Assembly (NCBI GenBank): GCA_024515975.1
Contig: JAMSKV010000003.1
Location: 233,541-297,540 of the forward strand
Direction of reading: 5' to 3'
DNA: 64,000 nt
Source of the DNA: Endosaccharibacter trunci
GTDB taxonomy: Bacteria > Pseudomonadota > Alphaproteobacteria > Acetobacterales > Acetobacteraceae
Position 1 is the stretch's first letter. The number at the start of each line of letters is the position of its first letter. This document shows, one piece after another, positions 55,063 to 62,390 of the stretch. The position numbers and the translations under genes were made by a program. The notes beneath the pieces were generated by a model. The model searched no databases. It was not told the origin of the DNA and saw only the letters and a program-made list of their open reading frames with translations.

Positions 55063-56615
55063 GCCGCCCGGACGATTCGTCTTGGCCCGGATCGGCGCGG
55101 ATCTGGTTCGACGTCGAGGATTTGATCGATTTCGCCGAGCGCCATGCGCGGCCCACCGGCATCCAGCGGGTCTGCTACGAGATGTATCGCGCCGCCTGGG
55201 AGGATCCGTTGCTGCGTGCCCGGATCGGCTTCGTCCGACATGCGGGCGGCGGTGAACGCGGTTTCGTGGAGGCCGATTGGGCGCAACTCGCGGCGCGGTT
55301 CCAGAGCATCACCGATCGTCCGGCTGACGCGTTGCCGCCGGTGCCTGAGTCCATAGTCGAATCCTCTGAGACGGCGCGCGTGGCGGCTGCGCCGTCAGGC
55401 TCGACTGGCCGCGTCAGAGGCATCGTGCGGCGTCTCAAGCGTGTCGTGCCCGAACGCGTCGCCCGTCCAGGACTGCTGTTCGCGGTGATGCAGGTGCAGG
55501 CAGGTCTGGCGCTTGGCAGCACGATGCGACGCATCGCGAGCCATCGCGTGCGGAACGCTTCTGTTCGGTCGCTCGACCGTCTGCGCCGGGGCAAGGCGCT
55601 GCTTTTGCAGCGTGAAGCCCCGCCTCCGGTCGAGACGGAGGCGCCCAGGCCACCGCGCCGACTGGGAGAGATTGCGCGGCGCGGCGATATTCTCGTGGTC
55701 CTGGGGTCGCCGTGGTTCGAACTGGAATATGGCGAGCTGGCCGGCTTCGTCCGGGGGCGGCTCGGACTGCGTCTTGCCGTGCTGGTGCACGATGTGATCC
55801 CGGTACGTCGCCCGGAATGGGTCGATCGCGGCACGGTGCGGGTGTTTCGAAACTGGTATCGCACGGTTCTGCCGCTGGCCGACCTGGTTCTGGCGAATTC
55901 GCGCGCCACCGCGGCGGATATGGAAAGCTGGTGCGCGCGGGACGGTATTCCGCTGGCCGGTCCAGCGCATGTGCTGCCCCTGGGCACCGGGTTCGGCCCG
56001 GATGCCGCGAAGCCCGGCCTCAGCACGCCGCTCTCTCTGCCTGGGCCGCTCCTGCTGCGGCTGGGTCGGCGTCCCTATGTCCTGTGTGTCGGCACGATCG
56101 AGGCGCGCAAGAACCACCTCCTGTTGTTCCGCGCCTGGCGCCGTCTGATGGACGAGATGGGTCCGGAGCGGGTTCCCGACCTTGTCTTCGCCGGCAAGGT
56201 GGGCTGGCTGGTGAACGATCTGATGAACCAGATCGAGAACAGCCGGAACCTGGACGGCAAGCTGCACGTGATCCAGGGACTTGATGACGCGTCGTTGCGC
56301 GCCCTCTACGACAATTGTCTGTTCACCGTGTTCCCCTCCTTCTACGAGGGCTGGGGCCTGCCGGTGAGCGAGAGCCTCGCCGCGGGCGCACCGTGCATCT
56401 GCTCCAATACCACCTCCCTTCCGGAAGCGGGTGGTACTCTGGCGCGCTATTTCGACCCGTTCGATCTGGACGATGCCGTATCCGTGATCGGCGCCGCAAT
56501 TCAGGACCGGCAAGGGCTGGCGGAATGGCGCGCCCGGGTGAAGCGCGACTTCGTGCCGGTGGGGTGGGACCGAACCGTCGCGTCGCTGCGGGAGGCGGTC
56601 GACGCGCTCGCTTGA
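55059..56615 (+). CDS. GT4-family glycosyltransferase (second of a tandem pair)
   Basis: 518 residues; starts on the ATGA that ends the first paralogue. Same signature series: IWFDVEDLIDFAERHARPTGIQRVCYEMY, GTIEARKNHLLLF, GKVGWLVNDLMNQIE, FYEGWGLPVSESLAAGAPCI and SNTTSLPEAGG. The middle (~115-200) is longer and basic (VRGIVRRLKRVVPERV). No sugar donor can be assigned. Together with the GT2 gene upstream it probably adds consecutive sugars to one polymer. Confidence 0.88.
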   Translation: MSRPDDSSWPGSARIWFDVEDLIDFAERHARPTGIQRVCYEMYRAAWEDPLLRARIGFVRHAGGGERGFVEADWAQLAARFQSITDRPADALPPVPESIVESSETARVAAAPSGSTGRVRGIVRRLKRVVPERVARPGLLFAVMQVQAGLALGSTMRRIASHRVRNASVRSLDRLRRGKALLLQREAPPPVETEAPRPPRRLGEIARRGDILVVLGSPWFELEYGELAGFVRGRLGLRLAVLVHDVIPVRRPEWVDRGTVRVFRNWYRTVLPLADLVLANSRATAADMESWCARDGIPLAGPAHVLPLGTGFGPDAAKPGLSTPLSLPGPLLLRLGRRPYVLCVGTIEARKNHLLLFRAWRRLMDEMGPERVPDLVFAGKVGWLVNDLMNQIENSRNLDGKLHVIQGLDDASLRALYDNCLFTVFPSFYEGWGLPVSESLAAGAPCICSNTTSLPEAGGTLARYFDPFDLDDAVSVIGAAIQDRQGLAEWRARVKRDFVPVGWDRTVASLREAVDALA

Positions 56616-56623
56616 GCGCCGTT

Positions 56624-57472
56624 TCAGCCTGCGAGCCGGCCGGTCAGGTCCTCGATGAACTGGAAAGCGACCCGGCCGGATCGGGCGCCGCGCGTCATCG
56701 ACCAAGCCAGCGCCTGCGCGCGCAGGCTGTCGGGGTCAATGGCGAGAGCCCGCGAGGCGGCATAGCGCTCGACCATGGCCAGATAGGTGTCCTGGTTGAT
56801 CGCGTGGAAGCCGAGCCAGAGCCCGAAGCGGTCGGATAGCGAGACCTTCTCCTCGACCGCCTCGCCCGGATTGATGGCCGTGCCGCTCTCGTTATCCATC
56901 ATGTCGCGCGGCATCAGGTGCCGGCGGTTCGAGGTGGCATAGAACAGCACGTTGTCGGGCCGCCCGCGTATGCCGCCATCCAGCACCGATTTCAGCGCCT
57001 TGTAGTCGGCATCCTCGCGCTCGAAGGAAAGATCGTCGCAGAACAGGACGGTGCGCCGGTCCTGGGCGCGCAGATGGTCCAGGAGAACCGGCAGCGTCGA
57101 TAGATCGTCCCGCTGGATCTCGACCAGCGCCAGCTTTCGGCCCGCCTCCAGCACGTGGCGGTGCACGGCCTTCACCAGCGACGACTTGCCGGTGCCGCGA
57201 GCGCCCCACAGCATGGCATTGTTCGCGGGCAGGCCGCGCGCGAACCGGTCGGTGTTGGCCAGCAGGATGTCCGCCTGCAGGTCGATCCCGCTCAGCATGG
57301 CAAGGGGAATGGCGGAGACGTTGGGCACGGGCTCGAGCCGGACCGCGCGCGGGCTCCAGACGAAGGCATCGGCACCCTCAAGGCTCGGCGTCGCCGGCGG
57401 AGGCGACAGGCGTTCGAGCGCATCGGCGATGCGCGCAAGGGCGGCGGACAGGTCCGGCTCGGCTGCGGTCAT
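56624..57472 (-). CDS. DUF815-type AAA+ ATP-binding protein
   Basis: 282 residues with an AAA+ core: MLWGARGTGKSSLVKAVHR (Walker A), VLFCDDLSF (Walker B), LFYATSNRRHLMPRDMMDN (sensor 1), and LSDRFGLWLGFH, the pattern of DUF815. The family's function is not established. It is convergent with the GT4 operon (8 bp between the stops) and divergent from yajC, a neighbour it commonly has in alphaproteobacteria. Confidence 0.87.
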   Translation of the reverse strand: MTAAEPDLSAALARIADALERLSPPPATPSLEGADAFVWSPRAVRLEPVPNVSAIPLAMLSGIDLQADILLANTDRFARGLPANNAMLWGARGTGKSSLVKAVHRHVLEAGRKLALVEIQRDDLSTLPVLLDHLRAQDRRTVLFCDDLSFEREDADYKALKSVLDGGIRGRPDNVLFYATSNRRHLMPRDMMDNESGTAINPGEAVEEKVSLSDRFGLWLGFHAINQDTYLAMVERYAASRALAIDPDSLRAQALAWSMTRGARSGRVAFQFIEDLTGRLAG

Positions 57473-57571
57473 GATCGTCTCGTATCCTCCCGGTTTCCTT
57501 GACGAACGGGCGCCGAAAACTATGGTCCTGGCCGAACGCCCGCAAGCCGCGGGTTCTTGTCGGAAGATTTC

Positions 57572-57958
57572 ATGTCCTTTCTCATCTCGCCTGCCTTTGC
57601 CCAGGATGCCGCCCAGAACGCGGGTCCGCTGGGAGGGCTCGGCCAGTATGCGTCGATGCTGCCGATCGTACTGGTCTTCGCCGTGTTCTATTTCCTGCTG
57701 ATCCGGCCGCAGCAGCAGCGTCAGAAGCAGCTGAAGGCCACGCTGTCGGCCCTGAAACGCGGTGATCGCGTGGTCACGGCCGGCGGCATCCTCGGCACGG
57801 TGCAGCGGGTGAAGGACGACTCAAGCGAGATCGAGGTCGAAATCGCGCCGAACGTGCGCGTGCTCGTCCTGCGCGACACCATCAGTTCGGTGGTGGTGGA
57901 CAAGCCGGTCGCGGCCAACGATTCCGTGCCGGAGAAACGGGCGCAGCGCGGAAGCTGA
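57572..57958 (+). CDS. yajC: Preprotein translocase accessory subunit YajC
   Basis: 128 residues from the ATG at 57572: signal-like start FLISPAFAQ, a single transmembrane helix with MLPIVLVFAVFYFLLIRPQQ, then the short conserved cytoplasmic beta domain (QKQLKATLSALKRGDRVVTAGGILGTV). Associates with SecDF; secD/secF are not in the window. A stem-loop at 57995-58023 follows. Confidence 0.94.
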   Translation: MSFLISPAFAQDAAQNAGPLGGLGQYASMLPIVLVFAVFYFLLIRPQQQRQKQLKATLSALKRGDRVVTAGGILGTVQRVKDDSSEIEVEIAPNVRVLVLRDTISSVVVDKPVAANDSVPEKRAQRGS

Positions 57959-57994
57959 ACCCTCCCGCGCATCGTTCGACAGCCAGTGACGGAT

Positions 57995-58023
57995 CGGCCC
58001 GGTTCCCTCAGGGGGCCGGGTCG
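57995..58023. terminator. Stem-loop between yajC and a convergent small gene
   Basis: CGGCCCGG (57995-58002) pairs with CCGGGTCG (58016-58023), with one G-U pair; the interior can add CCC/GGG pairs. It lies 37 nt after the yajC stop and overlaps the last codons of the opposite small gene. No T-run flanks the stem on either strand, so a terminator role is only suggestive. Confidence 0.3.
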
Positions 58024-58253
58024 TCGTCTGTCATGACCGGGACCGGAACCTTTGTCGAGGACAGCATCCGGAAGCCGATCACCACCATCACCAGCCCGAT
58101 CGCAACCGGCAGGCGCTCCAGCACCCAGCGGCCGGAGAAGAGTGTCACGTTGCTCGAATGCGGGTTGAAGGCCAGCATCCAGGTGCCGATGCTGAGGATG
58201 AGCAAGCCGACCACCAGCAGGACGGCGATCGTGACGGCGCGGTTGATCAGCAT
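58008..58253 (-). CDS. Small membrane protein of unknown function (81 aa)
   Basis: 81 residues with two hydrophobic helices (about 5-30, VTIAVLLVVGLLILSIGTWML, and 46-66, RLPVAIGLVMVVIGFRML). It has no recognisable motif and ends in a charged acidic tail (DDDPAP). It overlaps the 3' end of the amino acid permease gene by 7 bp, so co-translation is likely and it may be a permease accessory subunit; this is inference. Confidence 0.6.
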   Translation of the reverse strand: MLINRAVTIAVLLVVGLLILSIGTWMLAFNPHSSNVTLFSGRWVLERLPVAIGLVMVVIGFRMLSSTKVPVPVMTDDDPAP

Positions 58254-59800
58254 GGGCGCTCCGGAATGGGGGCGGCCCTGTTTTGTGCGGCCAGCCTGGA
58301 GTGGCGGAAGCCGTAGAACAGGTAGCAGAGCGCGCCGATCGTCGAATAGGTGATGAACAGCAACGCCGGCACCGGATTATGGTTCAGCAGCGCGCGAACC
58401 ATATCGATCATCAGCGGAACGACCATCAGCAGCGAGAACAGGATCCCCAGCATCGGAACGATGCCGAGCCAGAGGCCGCGGATGCGGATGCCGCCGAGCG
58501 GCACGGGGAAGGGCGGGCGCAGATCCGGGCACACGTTGCGCTGCCAGATCACGGTGAAGCTGACGATCCCGAAGGCGGCGCCAGTGCCGATGCTGACCAG
58601 ATCGCTGATGATGTCGATCGGCAGCAGCGCCGTGCCGGCCGCGACGGCGGCGCCGAGCAGGATGGTGCCGAGCCATGGGGTGCGGAAGCGTGGATGCAGC
58701 TTGCCGAAAGCCTTGGGCAGCAATCCGTCGCGCGACATGGTGAAGAAAATCCGGCTTTGGCCGTACTGCATGCCCAGCATGACCGAGCATAGCCCGGTGA
58801 CGGCGCCGATCTTGATGAACAAGGACAGCCAGGGCTGGTGCATCGCATTGACGGCGATTGCCAGCGGGTCGGCGACGTTGAGCTGACGGAACGGCACCAC
58901 GCCGACCATCACGGCGGCGACGCAGATATAGACGGCCGTGCAGGCCAGCAGCGACCCGATGATGCCGATCGGCACGTCGCGCTTGGGGTTGCGGGCTTCC
59001 GAGGAGGCCGTGGAGACGGCCTCGAAGCCGACATAGGCGAAGAAGATCACCGAGGCGGCGCGGAAGATGCCCGGGATGCCGTAGCGGAAGCCGCCTTCGT
59101 TCGGGGGGATGAACGGAACCCAGTTTGACGGGTGGATCGCGCGTATGCCCAGGGCAACGAAAACCAGCAGCACCGACACCTTGAGCACGACGATGATGCT
59201 GTTGATCCGGGCGGACTCCGAAACGCCGAGCACCAGCACGCCGGTGACCAGAAGCGACGCGCCCGCGCCGATCAGATTGATGCCGTGTCCGACGTCGAGC
59301 AGCGTGGTGCCGTGCGGGCCGGGAACGGTCTGGATATAGGGCACCGTGAGCCAGTCCGGCACGGCGATGCCGAAATCGGCCAGGAGGGAGCTCGCATAGC
59401 CGGAAAAGCCCGCCGATACGCCCGCGGAGGAGATGCCGTATTCGAGCAGCAGCAGCCAGCCGACGATCCAGGCGGCGAGCTCGCCCATGGAGGCGTAGGC
59501 GTAGGTATAGGCCGAGCCGCTGACCGGCATCGTCGAAGCCAGCTCGCCATAGGACAGGGCGGTGAACAGGCACGCCAGGCCGGCGATGGTAAAGGACAGC
59601 AGGATCGACGGGCCGGCATAGTTGGCCGCCGCCGTGCCGGTCATGACGTAGATGCCGGCGCCGATGATGGAGCCGATGCCGAGCATGATCAGATGCCAGG
59701 CGCTGAGCGACCGCTTCAGACCATGCGAGTCCGCCTCGGCTTCGATCTGCGCCATGGTCTTGCGCAGGCCGAGCCGGCTGGAGCGGAAGGCCGAAATCAT
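58247..59800 (-). CDS. APC-superfamily amino acid permease
   Basis: 517 residues from the ATG at 59800 (reading is open to 59992, but the extra stretch looks non-coding). About 12-14 helices; signatures SLSAWHLIMLGIGSIIGAGIYVMTG, FTALSYGELASTMPVSGSAYTYAY, FFAYVGFEAVSTASSEARNPKRD (conserved TM6 element) and LGMQYGQSRIFFTMSRDGLLP. Resembles cationic amino acid transporters (YhdG-like); substrate is not certain. Divergent from the GT2-like gene at 59964. Confidence 0.9.
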   Translation of the reverse strand: MISAFRSSRLGLRKTMAQIEAEADSHGLKRSLSAWHLIMLGIGSIIGAGIYVMTGTAAANYAGPSILLSFTIAGLACLFTALSYGELASTMPVSGSAYTYAYASMGELAAWIVGWLLLLEYGISSAGVSAGFSGYASSLLADFGIAVPDWLTVPYIQTVPGPHGTTLLDVGHGINLIGAGASLLVTGVLVLGVSESARINSIIVVLKVSVLLVFVALGIRAIHPSNWVPFIPPNEGGFRYGIPGIFRAASVIFFAYVGFEAVSTASSEARNPKRDVPIGIIGSLLACTAVYICVAAVMVGVVPFRQLNVADPLAIAVNAMHQPWLSLFIKIGAVTGLCSVMLGMQYGQSRIFFTMSRDGLLPKAFGKLHPRFRTPWLGTILLGAAVAAGTALLPIDIISDLVSIGTGAAFGIVSFTVIWQRNVCPDLRPPFPVPLGGIRIRGLWLGIVPMLGILFSLLMVVPLMIDMVRALLNHNPVPALLFITYSTIGALCYLFYGFRHSRLAAQNRAAPIPERPC

Positions 59801-59963
59801 GCCGGAACCCCTGTTCCGGAGCTGTCGAAACGTGGCGCGGATCGCTCTTGCATGGATGCCATGCGATGAACGTATGGAGGACGGCCGATCTTCCAGCAAG
59901 AGCCGTGGCGACGCATTCCGAGGCGGCATTCTGTTGCGGCTCGTTTCGCGATAGGATCGACCG

Positions 59964-60836
59964 ATGAAGGCGCCGCTTGCAATCGTCACCATGGTCTATA
60001 ACGAGGCGGAGTTCCTCCCTGTCTGGCTCCGCCATTACGGTGCGGCGGTGGGCGAAGCGCATTGCTACGTGGTGGATCACGGCAGCACCGACGGCAGCAC
60101 GGCGCCGGAGCGGACCGGCGAAGCGAGCGTGATCCGCATTCCGCGTTCGCCACAGGACGACAGCACCCGGAACGGCTTCATCGGTGATCTCTGCGCCGGC
60201 CTGCTGCGCTGGTACCGCTCCGTGATCTACGTGGACGTGGACGAGATTCTGGTGGTCGATCCGGACGTGGCGCAGTCCCTGCGCGCCTTTGCCGACGGCC
60301 TGCCCGAGGATGCGGTGGTGACGGCGATCGGGCTGGACGTGATCCACGCGCCGGACGAGGAGCCTTCGATCGACTGGTCGCTGCCCATCGGCCGGCAGCG
60401 TCGTTGGCTGCGCTTCAGCAGCGCCATGTGCAAGCCGGTGATCATCCGCCGTCGCGTGGCCTGGGCGCCGGGCTTCCATTGCATCGATGCGGCCCCCTGG
60501 TTCGCGCCGCTGTTCCTGTTCCATCTCCGCTACGCGGATCTGCCCTCGGGCTTGCGACGCCTCCAGCGGACGCGGACGCAGCCCTGGATCACCCCCCAGG
60601 CCGGCGCGCACCAACGCATGCCCGATGGCGAATGGGAAACGATGCTGCGCCGGATGGCGGGGCTGCCGCGCGTCGAGACCGTGCCGCTCAAGGCGGACGA
60701 TTCCGTTGTCGGACCATGGCTCGGACGCGTGATCGACAGCACGGCCGGGCGCGAGCGTGAGAAATACCGGATCGATCTCCACATCAATGGCGACCAACTC
60801 TGGGAGGTGCCCGAGCGTTTACGCGATCTGTTCTGA
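59964..60836 (+). CDS. GT2-like glycosyltransferase (Glyco_tranf_2_4/GT92-like)
   Basis: 290 residues: LAIVTMVYNEAEFLPVWLRHYG at the start, VVDHGSTDGST, then the metal motif D-V-D in RSVIYVDVDEILVV, and AWAPGFHCIDAAPWFAPLFLFHLRYAD. This pattern marks the Glyco_tranf_2_4 type of small GT-A transferases. No transmembrane helix. It is followed by a small secreted protein gene 12 bp later. Confidence 0.85.
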   Translation: MKAPLAIVTMVYNEAEFLPVWLRHYGAAVGEAHCYVVDHGSTDGSTAPERTGEASVIRIPRSPQDDSTRNGFIGDLCAGLLRWYRSVIYVDVDEILVVDPDVAQSLRAFADGLPEDAVVTAIGLDVIHAPDEEPSIDWSLPIGRQRRWLRFSSAMCKPVIIRRRVAWAPGFHCIDAAPWFAPLFLFHLRYADLPSGLRRLQRTRTQPWITPQAGAHQRMPDGEWETMLRRMAGLPRVETVPLKADDSVVGPWLGRVIDSTAGREREKYRIDLHINGDQLWEVPERLRDLF

Positions 60837-60848
60837 GGGAGGCGCGGC

Positions 60849-61100
60849 ATGCGAACGGGGTGGATGACGGCGGCGGCCTTGCTGGTCTCGGCACAGACGG
60901 CCTTGGCCGCGCCGGCGCAGACCGGTCAGGCGAGACCGAATGTTCCAGCGGAGGGCAGGAGTCGCAACGGCGTGGTGAAGCCGCCGACATCGGTCGATCC
61001 CGCCATGAGGGTGGTTAAGCCACGAATGCCGCCGGCACGGACGCCGGTGATCAAGCCCAAAACCGTATCGCCCGAGGGAACGGTAATGGTGCCCAAATAG
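60849..61100 (+). CDS. Small secreted protein of unknown function
   Basis: 83 residues: signal peptide (WMTAAALLVSAQTALAAPA, cleavage near 20-21) followed by a short Pro/Val/Lys-rich mature region with VVKPPTSVDPAMRVVKPRMP and RTPVIKPKT, suggesting a disordered periplasmic peptide. A GAGGGAGGCGCGGC purine-rich stretch precedes the ATG. Likely co-transcribed with the GT2-like gene. Confidence 0.6.
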   Translation: MRTGWMTAAALLVSAQTALAAPAQTGQARPNVPAEGRSRNGVVKPPTSVDPAMRVVKPRMPPARTPVIKPKTVSPEGTVMVPK

Positions 61101-61150
61101 GCACTACGTCCTGGCCCCCGTCCGGTGCCGGAGCCTTCGGGTAAGTGGGC

Positions 61151-61603
61151 TCAGCCCTTTGGCTTCGGCGAACGTTTTGGTTTGATCGGCGCGTCTGCCG
61201 CCGCATCGGCCTTCTTGCTCGTGCGGCTGGGCTTTGCCGTGCTGGCGGGTCCCTCGGCGCCAGGGGCGGGGCTCTCATGGATCACGCCCTTCTTGGCTCG
61301 CCTGCTCGGCGTCGGACGAACCTCACCCTGGTCGGCGAGGCGGTCGGGAAACTCGCCGAGATTGTCCTGGAGGAAGGCTTCCTCGACCGGCTCGGTCCGC
61401 GACGGATCGGCGCCTGGCACGGAAGCAGGGTTCGGCAACTGTCCTGCCCCGGCGCTCTCCTCCAGCGCCACCAGCTCGCTGGCGCGTTCCCAATATTCGG
61501 CGTCGCGACCATGCGGTTTTCCGTCGGTCTCCCAGAGATGGTACGCGCGATGGCGGATTTTGTCCTCCCGGGCGCGGTCGTGTTCCAGAGGATTGTCGGA
61601 CAA
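61151..61603 (-). CDS. DUF2934 domain protein
   Basis: 150 residues. The first ~45 match DUF2934 (REDKIRHRAYHLWETDGKPH followed by GRDAEYWERASELV); the rest is low-complexity, becoming Lys/Pro/Ala-rich (SRRAKKGVIHE ... SPKPKG). The family is abundant in alphaproteobacteria and of unknown function. A one-mismatch EcfG-like promoter (61650-61674) lies about 47 bp upstream of its start. Confidence 0.78.
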   Translation of the reverse strand: MSDNPLEHDRAREDKIRHRAYHLWETDGKPHGRDAEYWERASELVALEESAGAGQLPNPASVPGADPSRTEPVEEAFLQDNLGEFPDRLADQGEVRPTPSRRAKKGVIHESPAPGAEGPASTAKPSRTSKKADAAADAPIKPKRSPKPKG

Positions 61604-61649
61604 GGCGCCCTCCTGAGGCTGATCGCTTAAGCGAAGTGTCTTTCAAGAA

Positions 61650-61674
61650 AGCGTTCGTTCGGGGAACGAGTTCC
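61650..61674 (-). promoter_or_regulatory. Near-consensus EcfG promoter before the DUF2934 gene
   Basis: Read on the minus strand: GGAAC (61674-61670), 16-bp spacer, CGCT (61653-61650), one mismatch to GGAAC-N16/17-CGTT. The -10 end is 46 bp from the DUF2934 ATG at 61603. A single hit of this quality can occur by chance in GC-rich DNA. Confidence 0.35.
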
Positions 61675-61819
61675 AGCGACGCGGAATTGGCAAGGCCGCG
61701 CCCTCCCGGCATCGGCGGCATGCAGGATGCGGGGCTGGCTCGCCTTCCAGACGGGGTTTGCAACGGGGCGGCCGAACGACCATCTGGTGTGACACTGATC
61801 TCGAGAAGGAAGAATCGGC

Positions 61820-62383
61820 ATGTCGGACGACCGATCAGGCGCTACCGCGACCACCGTGCTGGGGGGCGGCTGTTTCTGGTGCGTGGAAGCGGTGTTCAAG
61901 GAGCTGCAGGGCGTCGTGTCCGCCCGGTCCGGCTATGCCGGCGGGACCACCGAACAGCCGCGCTACAAGGAGGTTTGTTCCGGCCGCACCGGCCATGCCG
62001 AAGTCGTACGTGTGGAGTACGATCCTTCGGTGGTGTCGTTCGACGACCTTTTGCGGGTGTTCTTCACCATCCATGACCCGACCCAGCTCAACCGGCAGGG
62101 CAACGATATCGGCACCCAGTATCGCTCGGTGATCTTCGTGCATGACGACGCCGAGCGCGCGCGCGCGGAGGCGATCGTGGCGGAAGTGGCGGCGGAAGGG
62201 GTGTGGGACGGAAGAATCGTGACCGAGATCGCGCCGATGCCCACGTTCTGGCCGGCAGAGGAGGAGCACGAGGATTATTTCGCACTCAACCCGAACAGCG
62301 GCTACTGCCAGGTGGTCGTGGCGCCGAAGGTGGCGAAGTTCAGGAAACGGTTCGCCGACCGGCTGCAGAAGCGGGCCAAGTGA
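61820..62383 (+). CDS. msrA: Peptide methionine sulfoxide reductase MsrA
   Basis: 187 residues. Active-site GGCFWCVEAVFKELQGV (catalytic Cys in GCFWC), GYAGGTTEQPRYKEVCSGRTGHAEVV, NRQGNDIGTQYRSVIF and the C-terminal NSGYCQ cysteine. Repairs S-enantiomers of methionine sulfoxide. The ATG at 61820 is preceded by GAGAAGGAAGAA. Confidence 0.96.
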   Translation: MSDDRSGATATTVLGGGCFWCVEAVFKELQGVVSARSGYAGGTTEQPRYKEVCSGRTGHAEVVRVEYDPSVVSFDDLLRVFFTIHDPTQLNRQGNDIGTQYRSVIFVHDDAERARAEAIVAEVAAEGVWDGRIVTEIAPMPTFWPAEEEHEDYFALNPNSGYCQVVVAPKVAKFRKRFADRLQKRAK

Positions 62384-62390
62384 GGCGCCA

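Noticed and set aside
58377..60797. Minus-strand open frame (about 806 codons) across the permease and GT2-like genes
   Set aside because: Runs in a different frame of the permease strand and antisense to the GT2-like gene; no domain is readable.
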